A DNA stretch of 64,000 bases from positions 2,458,800-2,522,799 of the forward strand of contig NC_087388.1 of the NCBI RefSeq assembly GCF_963675165.1, written 5' to 3'. The stretch is from Halichondria panicea. Its lineage: Eukaryota > Porifera > Demospongiae > Suberitida > Halichondriidae. Under the pieces are notes generated by a model. That model ran no database searches and was not told the DNA's origin. It saw only the letters and a program-made list of their open reading frames with translations. Every line of letters begins with the position of its first letter. The first letter of the stretch is position 1. This document shows positions 11,297 to 22,010 of the stretch, in pieces. The position numbers were made by a program, and so were the translations under genes.

Positions 11297-12229
11297 TATA
11301 GTGATAGTCACTTATGTGTATACATGCATGTATAGGTTGGAAACCCCAGCCCAGTCGCAAGATTCTATGTATAATTGATTAAAAATACGTACAAATGCAG
11401 CTATTTTGAAACTATAAGAATGTAGGAAATGAGTATTATAATAAGTTATATATCCCACACACATAAGGATAATGTATCCAGCTTACCTGGTAGTTCAGGT
11501 AATGGACCTGTTCGAGCAGTCGAAACTAAAGGCACAAAAGAACTAAAGGCACAAAAGGCCCGAATTTAAGCAGAACTACTTGGCACCTATTCGAACTCTG
11601 CCAATTAGTGTTTACTACTGCAAAAAGTGATAGCTGGGGAAACCTCTGCTGCTACTCATTTAAAGCAGAAAGCAGCTCAGCATTTGCAAAGCTAACAAAT
11701 ATTGAGTCATAGGATCAAGCTGTTGACAAATTTCCCGCTTTTGCTACTGACGATCAGCTAAATCGATTTCTTGGCATCGACATTCGAAAAACAATTCCGA
11801 AAGCTTTCTGCCAGCAGCTGACGACGCATCACCAGTTTCCAGTATTATCGTCAATGGTGCATTGTGAATGTTACAGAAATTTCAGAAATATGATCAGAAA
11901 GGCAAACCCGTCTTTTGAAGGGGCCCACCTAGTCACACAGTGAGAATATGGCATGTAGTTGCCAGACTGGAAATGCACTGGTGATTTCATCATGAAATTC
12001 GAAAGGCTCGTATTTTTTCGGACCTAGACCTGCCCTGATTTGGCCACAACTAGCTAAACAGATTTTTCGACTTTGGCCCTTATTAATTAATTGTATTTTA
12101 TTGCTTAATTAAATAAATTGATTACAATATCACTCACTTTGCACCTTCCTACCAAAGGGTACCGTTTTGAGAACTATCCCATACTGAAAAATGCCTTGTA
12201 ACGGCTATACAAAAAATTTTTCGGATCAA
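11297..12229. other. Gap without a supported gene
   Basis: Holds a 17-bp perfect tandem duplication at 11524-11557 (aactaaaggcacaaaag). A coding-like stretch with FLGIDIRKTIPKAFCQQL (about 11770-11825) is open for about 70 codons but has no recognised domain; it may be a further transposon scrap. Confidence 0.3.
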
Positions 12230-12455
12230 AAATTTTTAGTTTAAGCATAGATTATTGAAGAGAGGGATTGGAAACGCATGCGTTGAAGTCATTGGAATTC
12301 CGGCCCATCCGTGTTGCGCCGACGCCCACGCAGTACTGCTTTTCAGCAAGCTGGTTTTTGCCTTCAATAGTCTACAGAAGGCAGCACAAAGGCTTGGCCT
12401 CGGGGCAATGCACACTGGTAGTCCAGCTGTTTATTCTAAATAGTGCTTGTTAAGT
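12230..12455 (+). repeat. Partial copy of the 5' region of the minus-strand gene at 20876-21950
   Basis: 'atagattattgaagagaggg' followed by 'attggaaacgc' and 'ggcccatccgtgtt' matches, in reverse complement, 21940-22005 just upstream of the minus-strand gene ('attattgaagaaagggatt', 'ggcccatccgtgtt'). This is a truncated dispersed copy of that unit; it shows no tRNA or rRNA features. Confidence 0.5.
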
Positions 12456-12608
12456 TTAATAAGTTTAATCTGTCTAGAGAAAGAGCAAAGTCTAATAATT
12501 TGGTATAAATCCGTATAAATCTTGACTTACCTTCACTGCCTCAAGTTTGTGGGATTATTTTGACTCTCTTGAAAGCAATCAGCCTTGCTACACTTTGAAG
12601 ACAAGATC

Positions 12609-12628
12609 TGTCACGAAAATTTTGGTCC
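12609..12628 (+). repeat. Left terminal inverted repeat of the Ginger-type element
   Basis: Begins TGTCACGAAAATTTTGGTCC directly after GATC. It matches the reverse complement of 16932-16951 at 14 of 20 positions, including the outer TGTCAC and the inner TGGTCC. Confidence 0.8.
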
Positions 12629-12634
12629 GCCGAT

Positions 12635-12658
12635 AATTTCAGTCCGGGGACTGAAATT
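12635..12658. repeat. Subterminal near-palindrome, left end
   Basis: AATTTCAGTCC, a GG centre, then GGACTGAAATT. The exact reverse complement is at 16871-16894 near the right end, so the pair forms part of the long subterminal inverted repeat. A transposase-binding role is plausible. Confidence 0.7.
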
Positions 12659-12809
12659 TTCGGTCCCCCGGACCAATTTAGCTGATAATGTTGGTCCGCC
12701 CTCGAAAAAAGTAGTCCTGAGCTGCGCAATGAGTTGCCTGTTCCACGTGGCTATAATAAAATCAATGCATGCATGCACAGCTTTTGATGCAGCTGAAAAG
12801 TTTGTTCGT

Positions 12810-15800
12810 ATGGAGCTTGAGCTACATACAGGGGAGGAAGAGCTGATAGAAGAGGTATTCCACTATGTCACCACCAAGGAGTACCCTGATGACTGTAAAG
12901 AGGGAAGAAAAAGGGTCATCAGAAGAAAGGCCAAGCAGTTTGTAGTTAACAATGGTGACTTGATGTACAAACACAAGAGAAAGGACATAGTGAGTTGGTG
13001 TATCTGTAATGTAGTTGAAATTACAATCATTACAGGAGTGGCCATCTCTAGGTATATATAACGCGTCATCTATGTTCGATTCTCAGTCTGGTATTATAGC
13101 TCCTATATATAATTATTATTGCCTTCTCGATATTTTAGGATGATGTGTTGATCCGATACATTATCAACCGAAGAGAGAGAAAGAAAATACTGTTCGCTTG
13201 CCATGTTGATGAAACATCTGGACATATGGGGGTGACTCGCACACTTGCCCGAATTAAGGAGCGTTACATGTGGCATGGCATGGTAAAGGACGTGAAAGAA
13301 ATGGTTAGTAGATTTGCTTATATCTGTCCTTGTATTTTAGTGCACATAATAGTCAAATTCAATACCTATAATTATTGGGATGTCAACTTGGTTCTGTATT
13401 ATTGTTACACCTACATGTATACAAAGTCTCAAACAGGAACACCTTCCCTCAATATTTATGTGTTTATTTTATAGGTGTCTACTTGTGACATTTGCCAGCG
13501 AGTTAATCGAAAGCTAACTACTGGCAGGCCCGAACTTCACCCCATCCGTGTGCAGTTTCCTTGGTACATGCTAGGAATTGATTTTGTTGGTCCTCTCTCT
13601 CCAACTGCTAACGATGGTTCCCGCTACATCTTAACCATGAGCGATTACTTTACCAAGTGGGTAGAAGCTATTCCTACACCTGACAAGAGTGCATCATCAG
13701 TAGCAACATCATTGTTCAAGGTATAAATTATGTATGAATGCCACACACATACACAATGCACCCACTGCATGCACGCACACATGGGCAATAAATAATGATC
13801 ACACACTTTTCCTTCTCAGGTATTTATGAGAATGGGTCTGCCTCAGGTAATTCTCTCAGATCAAGGACGTGAATTCAACAATGATTTAGACACTAGTCTC
13901 TGTTCTCTCCTGGGGATCCAGCGTCGCCTTACAACTCCTTACCACCCTCAGGTATGCACTACAGTTTTAAAACTATAATTATATCGCACTTGTACTCGGA
14001 GGATATGCACATAATCATATTCTCCGCTATATCATGGTTATATACCCCTTGGCTATGCCTCAAAGTAATCACGGTATAGCGGAGGATATATATAGGTGCA
14101 TATCCTCTTGGTATATCCTATACTTAAAATGTATTTTCAACTATAATATTATTTTCTAGACTAACGGCTTGGACGAGCGTTTCAATCAGACGTTGCAAAA
14201 CATGCTAGTGAAGTTTGTGTCCAACAAGCGTGAAGACTGGAGTAGCTACCTGGACACATGTGTTTTCGCATACAATACCTCTCGTCATAATTCAACGAAG
14301 TTTACTCCTTTTGAACTCATGTTCAATCGTCAAGCTACTCTTCCCATTGATGTAGAAGTCTCAAGCATTTCTCCTGACCAAGCTGCTCGCGAGTATCAGC
14401 AGCAAATGCCCAATCTAGATGTTACACGTACTCGTGAACACAATCATGTACGACTGAGCCAAGTAAAAACCAATATTCTTGCCGCCCAAAAGAAACAGAA
14501 GGAACTGTATGATAAGAAACATGCACAGCCTGAGAGATATATGGTTGGTCAATTAGTCCTGAAACTAAATCATACTCGCAAAAAGACAAAAGGTGGGAAG
14601 CTGAAGAAGAGGTACACTGGCCCTTACAAAATCATCTCTGTTAAACCACGAGGTGCATATGAAATAAGCGATAGATCAAAGACAGTACTAGTGTCAGGAC
14701 CCCATCTCAAGCCGTACAATGATCCACCTACTTGCGATTCTGGATCAATGGACTCTGCTCACTCTCTTCCTGAGGACTCTGCTCACATGACCTCTGCTCA
14801 CCTGGAATCCCCTCTTGAAGACTCCGCTCACACAACCTCTGCTCTCCTGGAATCCCCTCTTGAGGACTCCGCTCACCTGGAATCTGCTCGTTTGGACTTT
14901 GCTGAATTACACCCCCCTCATGATGAGGACTCCCCTAAGGTGGACTTCGCTCAATTGGACAATACTTGTCTGGACTCTCATCATGATTTCGCTCATTTGA
15001 ACATTGTTCAATTACACCCCCATGATGACTCTATCCGTCCCACTAATCAGTCCCAAGATTGTTTGTCACCAATAGCACACAATGGTACAAGTGGCTTGTT
15101 TCAGTCAGATGAACCAGAACCATTATTCTCATTATTGATCAGGATGAAAAATTGCTACCGGCACCACCGCTATCTCTTAGCCAAATGATATCCAAAACAC
15201 CGCAACCTCAGTTTTGCAGCACACCAAAACAACCCAAATCTCAATCTCCAACAGTTCAGGGTGAAATCAAGAAGAGACGTATTCTCTCTCTGGCAACTTC
15301 TCGTCTGTCCTCTCGTGTCACACCCCTGAAATCGATTCAGACCCCTTCCTTGAAATCAAGTGAGACCCCCCGTGTCGCACCCCTGAAGACCCCTCGTGTC
15401 ACACCCCTGAAATCGATTCAGACCCCTCGTGTGAAATTGATTAAGACCCCAAGCATGAAGACCCCTCCTTTGAAATCAAGTGAGGCCCCTTGTGTGAAAT
15501 CGATTCAAACCCCTCGTGGCGCACCCCTGAAATTGATTAAGACCCCTCGCATCACACCCTCCTTCAAGCCGACTCATCAGAAGAGGATGTTTAATCGTAG
15601 GCAGGCCAAAATACCTCAAGCAGTCATTGAGCGATCAAAGAAGAACGTCATTGATGTGGATACGTGTACACCAAAAGCCACTAAAATCCTGTATTGGATA
15701 CCTGAGCTTCGTCTAACTGTCTATGACAGGGAAGTTCTACTAAATCAATCTGATAAACGCAGCACAACAGCTTCTCAAAAGAGCGTTTCCAGCAGTTCCT

Positions 15801-16440
15801 GGCTTGCAGGATGTTATCAAAGGTATTGTCTTCTCATACGAGGTTGAAAGTGAGGAGTTCGTACAGGTCGTAAACAATCACCATGGCCATTGGCTCACAG
15901 TCTCTACTATCGGCACTCTTCACCCAGTGGTTAACGTGTATGACAGTATGTATCGTTCTGTTAGCACGGGAGTCAAAGCTCAGATTGCAACTTTGTTGCA
16001 TACGGAGGCGAAAGAAATCACTCTATAACGTCATGAACGTACACATTCAGGCAGGAGGATGTGACTGTGGCTTGTTTGCTATAGCCAATGCAACAGCTCT
16101 TGCTCTTGCTCTTGCTCTTGGCCACTCACCTGGAAGCTTCCAGTACAATCAACATAAAATGAGGCAGCACTTGTTTTCTTGCTTTCAAAAGCAACAAATA
16201 CTACCTTTTCCAATTAAAAAGTATCGTCGTGCTCCTGACTCAATTGTGTCAATCGATACATACCCCGTGTACTGCCTATGCAGAATGCCAGAGATGGCAA
16301 CTATGGAAAACTGGGTGGAATGCAGCACATGCAAGGAGTGGTATCATTACGACACCTGTGTGAATGTTCCTGCCGCTTTTCTCAAAAAATCAGCTGTTTG
16401 GCACTGTATGCAGTGCAGTGCTAAACCAGTCTTGAACTAA
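12810..16440 (+). pseudogene. Ginger-type transposase: integrase, GPY, Ulp1-like protease, PHD finger
   Basis: Exons: about 12810-12989, 13139-13303, 13475-13720, 13820-13951 and 14160 onward, with phase-compatible GT..AG introns. Exons 2-3 carry the HHCC zinc motif (CHVDETSGHMG, then CDICQ). Exons 3-5 carry the DDE core: GIDFVGP, ILSDQGREF and GLDERFNQ, all three acidic residues present. A GPY/F module (RYTGPYKII) follows at about 14610. Next are low-complexity repeats (DSAHLES about 14750-15000; TPRVTPLK about 15310-15550), then a C48-like protease with its His (GHW, about 15887), Asp (VYDS, about 15943), Gln and Cys (IQAGGCDCGLF, about 16045-16077), and a PHD finger (about 16267-16422). 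Small frameshifts near 15130, 15750 and 16025 interrupt the C-terminal half; these could be decay or sequence errors. The integrase half is intact. The start Met is uncertain (12729 also possible). Confidence 0.85.
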
Positions 16441-16931
16441 GACGTAACTGTTAACCGTCCATAAACTATGAACCATGCACCCGTACCATCTGTATCTATT
16501 CCCGGACAGAACTTCGGCATTATAATTATATGTAGTAGTAGTCTAGTAACATTATTTTATCAAGCTGTAAAACTGTCAATCGTTAATAGATCTTCTTTTG
16601 AAACAATTGAAAACTGAGTCTTAAGAATGTGGAGGCCTCAAGGTTCACATGCTGCATGCAGCTCTATCTAGTACACCTGGCTGACAAGCAAGGCTGCTAT
16701 AGTTCCTGAATATTATGTGACTGCATCCCTGTACATGGGTATGTGCGTATCTGTATGTCGTAATATGATGTGGAGAGGACCCTAGGTTGCCCTACATACA
16801 CTCCTGGTCCAGAGACGTCTTTTTGTCTAGCCAGACTGATTATTTCAGGGGGGGACCAATTTTTTCTGAAAATTTCAGTCCCCGGACTGAAATTTTCATT
16901 GAAAAAATTCGTCCCCGGACAATTTTTTTCA

Positions 16932-16951
16932 GGACCATTTTTCCAGTGACA
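16932..16951 (-). repeat. Right terminal inverted repeat of the Ginger-type element
   Basis: Reverse complement reads TGTCACTGGAAAAATGGTCC and is followed by GATC at 16952-16955, the second copy of the target duplication. Confidence 0.8.
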
Positions 16952-17165
16952 GATCAGTAGTGTGGTAAGTGTGTTTTAAATCTATCTATTGTTTGATGGA
17001 TTCTCCATGGTAGATTTTATAAGCATATTAATTGCTACATTATTAATTAATCATTTGTGGGATTTTCTGCCAATGTAGGTGGTTCAGCAGCAGGCTGTTA
17101 TATGCTAGAAGTGTTCCTTTAATGCTATTGAATGCTTTTGTGCACTTTTATTCACAGTGTTACAA

Positions 17166-17264
17166 ATGGGTCGTCGCAAATTTTATTTGAGAAGGCGTTT
17201 GAAGAATTCTGAAAGACTAAACAAAGGGAAACGTCAATTGGGAAGACCACCACATAAAAAATCG
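17166..17264 (+). CDS. First coding exon of the P-element-like gene (probable)
   Basis: A 33-codon exon starting MGRRKFYLRRRLKN and ending GRPPHKKS at a GTAAAC donor. It is strongly basic, with a GRPP AT-hook-like motif. An acceptor (ctatcag, about 17333) leads into IVSSTST, which matches the Ser/Thr-rich repeat region at 17897-18090 after the foldback insertion. It lies 210 bp after the end of the Ginger element. Assignment to the P-like gene is inference from order and splice sites. Confidence 0.4.
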
Positions 17265-17351
17265 GTAAACTAAATCTATCTGGCTCATTTATTTATAATA
17301 ATATTATTATTGTATGTGTCTTTAACTATCAGATCGTGTCATCCACATCCA

Positions 17352-17896
17352 CTCAGGTATATTAAGGACTGGGACCTTCAATTATTGCTGAATCAGCTAC
17401 AACGCAGCCACGCCCACGATTTTTAATATGTTTTGTGTGTAAAAATTTTGTGCAGCTACTGATCTTTTTTAGTTCTAAAAACGGTGTTCTAAACCTTCCT
17501 TTTAGCTCTTAATTCTTAGTGTAGTAGGTAGTTCAAAGGCTTTAGCAGACATATCCGCTGGGAGAGAGCATCATGTTCTATTTAGAGTAAGTTATTAGCC
17601 TATAAAAATAAAAATGTCACTTATTGTCAGCTGTAAGACTAAGTTTTGTGCAAAATCTCACCTTTGGCCAAAGAAGTGGCTCTCTCCCAGCAGATATGTC
17701 TGCTTAAGCCTTTGAACTACCTACTACACTAAGAATTAAGAGCTAAAAGGAAGGTTTAGAACACCGTTTTTAGAACTAAAAAAGATCAGTAGCTGCACAA
17801 AATTTTTACACACAAAACATATTAAAAATCGTGGGCGTGGCTGCGTTTTAGCTGATTCAGCAATAATTGAAGGTCCCAGTCCTTAATATACCTGAG
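17352..17896. mobile_element. Foldback element with 218-bp arms
   Basis: Arms 17352-17569 and 17679-17896 are reverse complements with about three mismatches seen by eye (about 98-99% identity), separated by a 109-bp loop. Outer ends read ctcaggtatattaagg. There is no coding capacity. It sits between IVSSTST (left) and STDGTCTENTS (right), so it interrupts a Ser/Thr-rich coding exon. A direct target duplication is not obvious. The transcript would fold into a long hairpin, a possible small-RNA source. Confidence 0.85.
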
Positions 17897-18090
17897 CACT
17901 GATGGTACATGTACTGAAAACACATCCACTGATAGCACATTCATTAATAGCAGCGTTTCTGATGGTACATGTACTGAAAACACGATAGCACATTCATTAA
18001 TAGCAGCCTTTCTGATGGTACATGTACTGAAAACACATCCACTGATAGCACATTCATTAGCAGCGCACATTCATTAGCAGCCTTTCTTCC
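17897..18090 (+). repeat. 57-bp minisatellite, probably coding
   Basis: About three to four copies of a roughly 57-bp unit ('gatggtacatgtactgaaaa', 'cacattcattaatagcagc'). In one frame it reads SDGTCTENTSTDSTFINSS, a 19-residue Ser/Thr-rich repeat, matching the unit length of 3 x 19. One copy lacks 'catccactg' and the last carries extra duplications. Confidence 0.6.
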
Positions 18091-20787
18091 GCTAGTACAG
18101 TACAGAAAATGATAACACCGATGAAGAAGACTCATTGTCAGTAGAATTTGTTGCTGAAATGAAAAAAATTGAAATTACCAAGCAGCAAGTGGGTTATTCA
18201 AAATGATACAACTCATATTGGAATCTGTAAACTTACCAGTCAGATGTCTTGCTTTGCTGTTTCGATTTGCATCACAGTGAACAATTTCTCATGGAACGTC
18301 TCAGTTAATGGAGTCAAAACTCATCCTCAAAATTGTGAAGTATTGAAACGTTACCCCACCATTATTGATATGCATACTTTACAATTGCTCATAGCAAATG
18401 TTGACAAATGCATTGTTTGCCCTGGCAACCCAGACCGTAACTTTGTTGAAATTGCTGAAGCAAAGAAAGGAGAGCTCAAAACTAAAAATGGTGTGAACAT
18501 TGCAGCCAGGCTGGATAATACCCAAACGGTGTTCGTTGACGGAATTGCATACCCAAATACTGTTCGACACACAAATTGTGAGATGTTAATTAAAGGAAGG
18601 AAATGTACAAATGTATGACGTATAGACCCACTTTGAGAGTCATGTACCATCGTTGGACAAAACAGAAGAAAAAGTCGCCTGCTCGCAATACAACCCTGCT
18701 CGCAATACAACTTCCAATAAAACCAATATCCGATACCTGAATACTCCTGAAAAAGTAAAGCGCTACTCAAATTTAAGGAGCAAGTTTCGTGCCCAATCCG
18801 AAAGCCCAATCGAAAGAACTTACACGGCTCACAGAAAAAATTCAGGATTCGTTTGAAAAAAATAATGTTTGTGTGGATTCCACAATGAACAACGACTTCA
18901 TTCATCTTATGCATGAAATGACTGAAACAGTTCATAGCGAAAACCCAGAAGGGTCTTTTAAGCGCATATTTTGGGATCAGCAGTTATCAGCTAATAGAGT
19001 TAAAAATGTTAATCAAATACGTTGGCATCCGGCATCCAGCAATTATCAAATGGTGTTTACACCTAAAGTTTATGTCTACTGCTTGCTACAATGCTATTCG
19101 TACATCTGGATTGATTTCCCTACCATCTGAAAGGATTCTGCGCGATTATACTCATTGGATAAAAGCAGGTGTTGGTTTTTCGGCAGAAGTAGATGCACAG
19201 TTGGTTAAAGAAGCTAAAATTTTGGAAGAGAAAGATGGTACATTGTTTTTGTCTGGGATGAGATGAAAATTCGCTCTGATTTAGTGTTTAATAAGCACAC
19301 GTGTGAACTGGTCGGTTTTGTAAATGTAGGTGAAATTAATGCTCACATTGACAAAATTGCAGAAGGTGATGACAATCAATCAATTGCGTCTCATATGCTA
19401 TTGTTCATGGTTAGAGGTATGTGTTCAAAGCTTGAATTCCCGTATGCCCACTTTGCAACCAAAGGTGTAAGTGCCGATTTACTCTTTCCTCTTGTTTGGG
19501 ATGCAGTGTATCGCTTAGAATTGTGTGGATTTAACGTGATAGCCTTTTCATGCGATGGTGCTTCTCCTAATAGAACATTTTACAAAATGCATAGAGCTGA
19601 AAAGGGAATCGTATATAAAACCAAGAATCCATTTAGAGAGATTTATTTTGTCTGCGATGTGCCTCATCTCATAAAAACTACCAGAAACTGCTGGTCAAAT
19701 TCGTTTGCACACAAACATTCAAGGGCTCTTTGGGTAAGTTTAAAGTGCACATAATTATTTAATATAATTATGCGTTCATAATTATGCGTTCAATTTATGC
19801 AGAAGGATGGCAAGCACATCAGTTGGGAACACCTTGTGAGAGTGTACAATCAAAGTAAGAGCAGTTCCGGTCTCAGCTTGCTACCCAGATTAAAGAAAGA
19901 CCACGTTCAGTTGACGTCATATTCTAGAATGCGTGTCAATCTTGCAGCTCAGGTTTGTACACACTCGAAATTATTCATGCTCGTACGTGTTTATTTCGTT
20001 GCAGGTTTTAAGTGCATCTGTAGCAAATGCTCTCGAATATCATGGTGACAGTGATTCCACCGAGACTGCTAAGTTTGTTCGCCTATTTGATCGGTTTTTT
20101 GACTGCTTCAATGCCCGCAGTATAGATGAATGCATCAAAAAGAGGAAACCTGACTTGGGACCTTATAGAGATCCATCTGACTCAAGACTTAGTGTGCGTT
20201 TATTGACATTAATGTTTAACGTTTATAGCAATAATTCCTGCATGCAGTGGCTGAAAGACACCTTTCTAAAGTATCTGAGAGATTGGCAAGATTCGGTAAA
20301 AGCTAGAAAAGATTTCACTACAACAAGGAAAGATGTGTCTGTCCACTCAAACTCTAGAAGGGATTGAAATTACAGGTATAATTTTTTACCCCATGAAAAT
20401 TACCCGCTAGATCTATACAGTATAATATTATAATTAAATTATGTAATTTATCGTATTACAGTTTATTCATTTGTGGAGCTGACAACAGAACAGTCTTGCT
20501 TGGTGTTCCAGGAGTGCAGTTCGTGCTTTCGGAGAAGCTTTGCCAGGATCCAGTTGAATCCTTTTTTGGGAAGCAGAGGGAAGCAGAGGGCTGCTGGAGG
20601 AAGATGCGATAACCCCACTGTGGAACAGTTTTGTGTGAACACTGTTTCCCTCAGAGTGCAAGGGTCAGCTGCACTTGATCCAGTTAGAGGTAATTGCAAG
20701 TCCAGAAAGAGAATATGTACATCTGTAGATGTGTCTGAACCTTTAACAAAGAGAGCAAGACGTTCAAAGAAATCTATGAGTGTATGA
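18090..20787 (+). pseudogene. P-element/THAP9-type transposase
   Basis: Pieces in P-element order: MLIKGRKCTN with a following YHRW motif (about 18580-18660), TPEKVKRYSNLRSKF (about 18745), the RNase-H-like start (MLLFMVRGMCSKLEFPYAHF, about 19400), FSCDGASPNR (about 19547-19576), IYFVCDVPHLIKTTRNCW (about 19640-19695), then KHISWEHLVRVYNQ after an intron (19734-19802), a third exon 20005-20375 and a last exon 20462-20787 with the PVESFFGKQR and NPTVEQF motifs. Splice sites are canonical. Frames break near 18605, about 18690 (17-bp duplication), 19130, 20330, near 20500 and at 20574-20593 (10-bp duplication). Terminal repeats were not found. It faces a convergent gene whose stop is about 90 bp away. 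Confidence 0.8.
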
Positions 20788-20875
20788 TCTTGTTTTGAAG
20801 TGTATTAAATTTTTAAGTTACATCATTCATATTAGTTACATCATTCATATTATAACATTAGTATAAAAATAATTA

Positions 20876-21950
20876 TTAGGTACATTCGGAAGGAGTTGAT
20901 ATACTTTTTAGTTCTTTTCTAAGTGCTTTTTGCTTGCTCTTTTTTTCTGGCATATACTTTTCCAACCATGCTTTGGCAATAGAAAAACCTCGAATAGTAA
21001 TCCACATTCCAATCATCTCCTTTAAAAGGTCAATAGCAATCTGCTCATTTTTGATGTCTACAGACAATAGAGTCCAATAAAACTGGACATCATCATCAGC
21101 AGCAACTGCACTCGCAATTACTTCTCTATTTATTTCGTCTAAAGTGGATCCTTTGCTAAATGAAATCAGCAGGTGCTTTCTTACTCGTAATTCAATTATC
21201 CGAAACAACAGGTAAGCAGTATCATTTACCTCGAAGAGGCCTCCTCTGTCAACCTTAAGGCACCATTCTCGAGTGTAATCTATTAAACTGCTTTCTTCTC
21301 CATTCACTGCCATCGAGTGTAGACATTCCACAACTTCAGTATTATAAGAGTCCTTGCTAGATCTCTTTTCATACTTACTTAGCATTTTGAAAGGAACGTA
21401 TCCAGCAATATATCTGACCACATTATCTTCAAGATTTGTTAGGGCAGGTATGCTGTCAACGACACTCTTACTGAAGTGCCCTGCAATCATGTCGGCAAAG
21501 AGTTTCTGAGTGGCCATCTGGTATAGATCTCAATTTGTGAAAGGAAGACCACATTTTTTCTCTGAGCACGTTCTTTGAGCGACAAATTTTATCAGTTATA
21601 CAGCCAATAAAGCACTTTTCCAAGCTTTGAGTCAACCTGTAGCTGAAGTCATCAAATTTACTGGTATTTGTTTGGTTACTGGTTGTTGCCTTCAAAAACT
21701 TCTTAATTTCTTCCTGAATGTCTGTTATTCGATCTGAACCTGCTGTTGAGATTGTCAAGAGATGGCAAATAGCTCCTCTTACAGTAGCTATAGCACTTCC
21801 ACTTCCACTAGCCATGACAGAATAGCGGTGTACTTTTGAACAGTCCTCTTGATACTGATGGCTGTAGCAATTTCTCATAAGGACAAAGGTCAAATACACA
21901 AGACGGAGGCAGCAAAGATAAAAACAATGACCGTAACACGGATGGGCCAA
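20876..21950 (-). pseudogene. Uncharacterised transposon-associated protein, one frameshift
   Basis: Two overlapping minus-strand frames make one protein. The upstream frame (21950-about 21535) contains VRGAICHLLTISTAGSDRI and ends SSFHKLRS; the downstream frame (21517-20876) starts MATQKLFADMIAGHFSKSVV and contains LEDNVVRYIAGYVPFKMLSK and a basic C-terminus (KKSKQKALRKELK). A one-base shift near 21525 joins them. The DNVVRYIAGYVPFK block resembles a multicopy sponge family; I do not know its function. It converges on the P-like gene, so both may lie in one composite unit. Its 5' region is repeated at 12230-12455. Confidence 0.5.
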
Positions 21951-22010
21951 GCATTTATGTAGGCGTTTCCAATCCCTTTCTTCAATAATCTATGGTTTAA
22001 GTTAGAGAGT

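Larger units (their letters stand above)
12609..16951 (+). mobile_element. Complete Ginger-type DNA transposon
   Basis: A 4343-bp element flanked on both sides by GATC (12605-12608 and 16952-16955), a 4-bp target duplication. Its ends are imperfect 20-bp inverted repeats starting TGTCAC and both containing GGTCC; TGT-type ends and 4-bp duplications are described for Ginger elements. Inside is one intron-containing gene (four introns) for a gypsy-like integrase followed by a Ulp1-like protease and a PHD finger. There is no reverse transcriptase, protease-RT region or LTR, which separates it from Ty3/gypsy. Both ends also carry a 24-bp near-palindrome in inverted orientation (12635-12658 and 16871-16894). 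Confidence 0.85.

Noticed and set aside
12230-12455. Small structured RNA gene
   Set aside because: The segment recurs at 21940-22005 as the upstream part of a transposon-associated gene and shows no promoter or terminator pattern.
14740-15560. Independent genes in the DSAHLES and TPRVTPLK repeat blocks
   Set aside because: They are in frame with, or one small shift from, the Ginger integrase and protease and sit between them, so they are a linker.
12585-16440. Ty3/gypsy retrotransposon
   Set aside because: The integrase is gypsy-like, but there is no gag, protease, reverse transcriptase, RNase H or LTR; instead there are introns, inverted terminal repeats and a 4-bp GATC duplication, which fits a Ginger-type DNA transposon.
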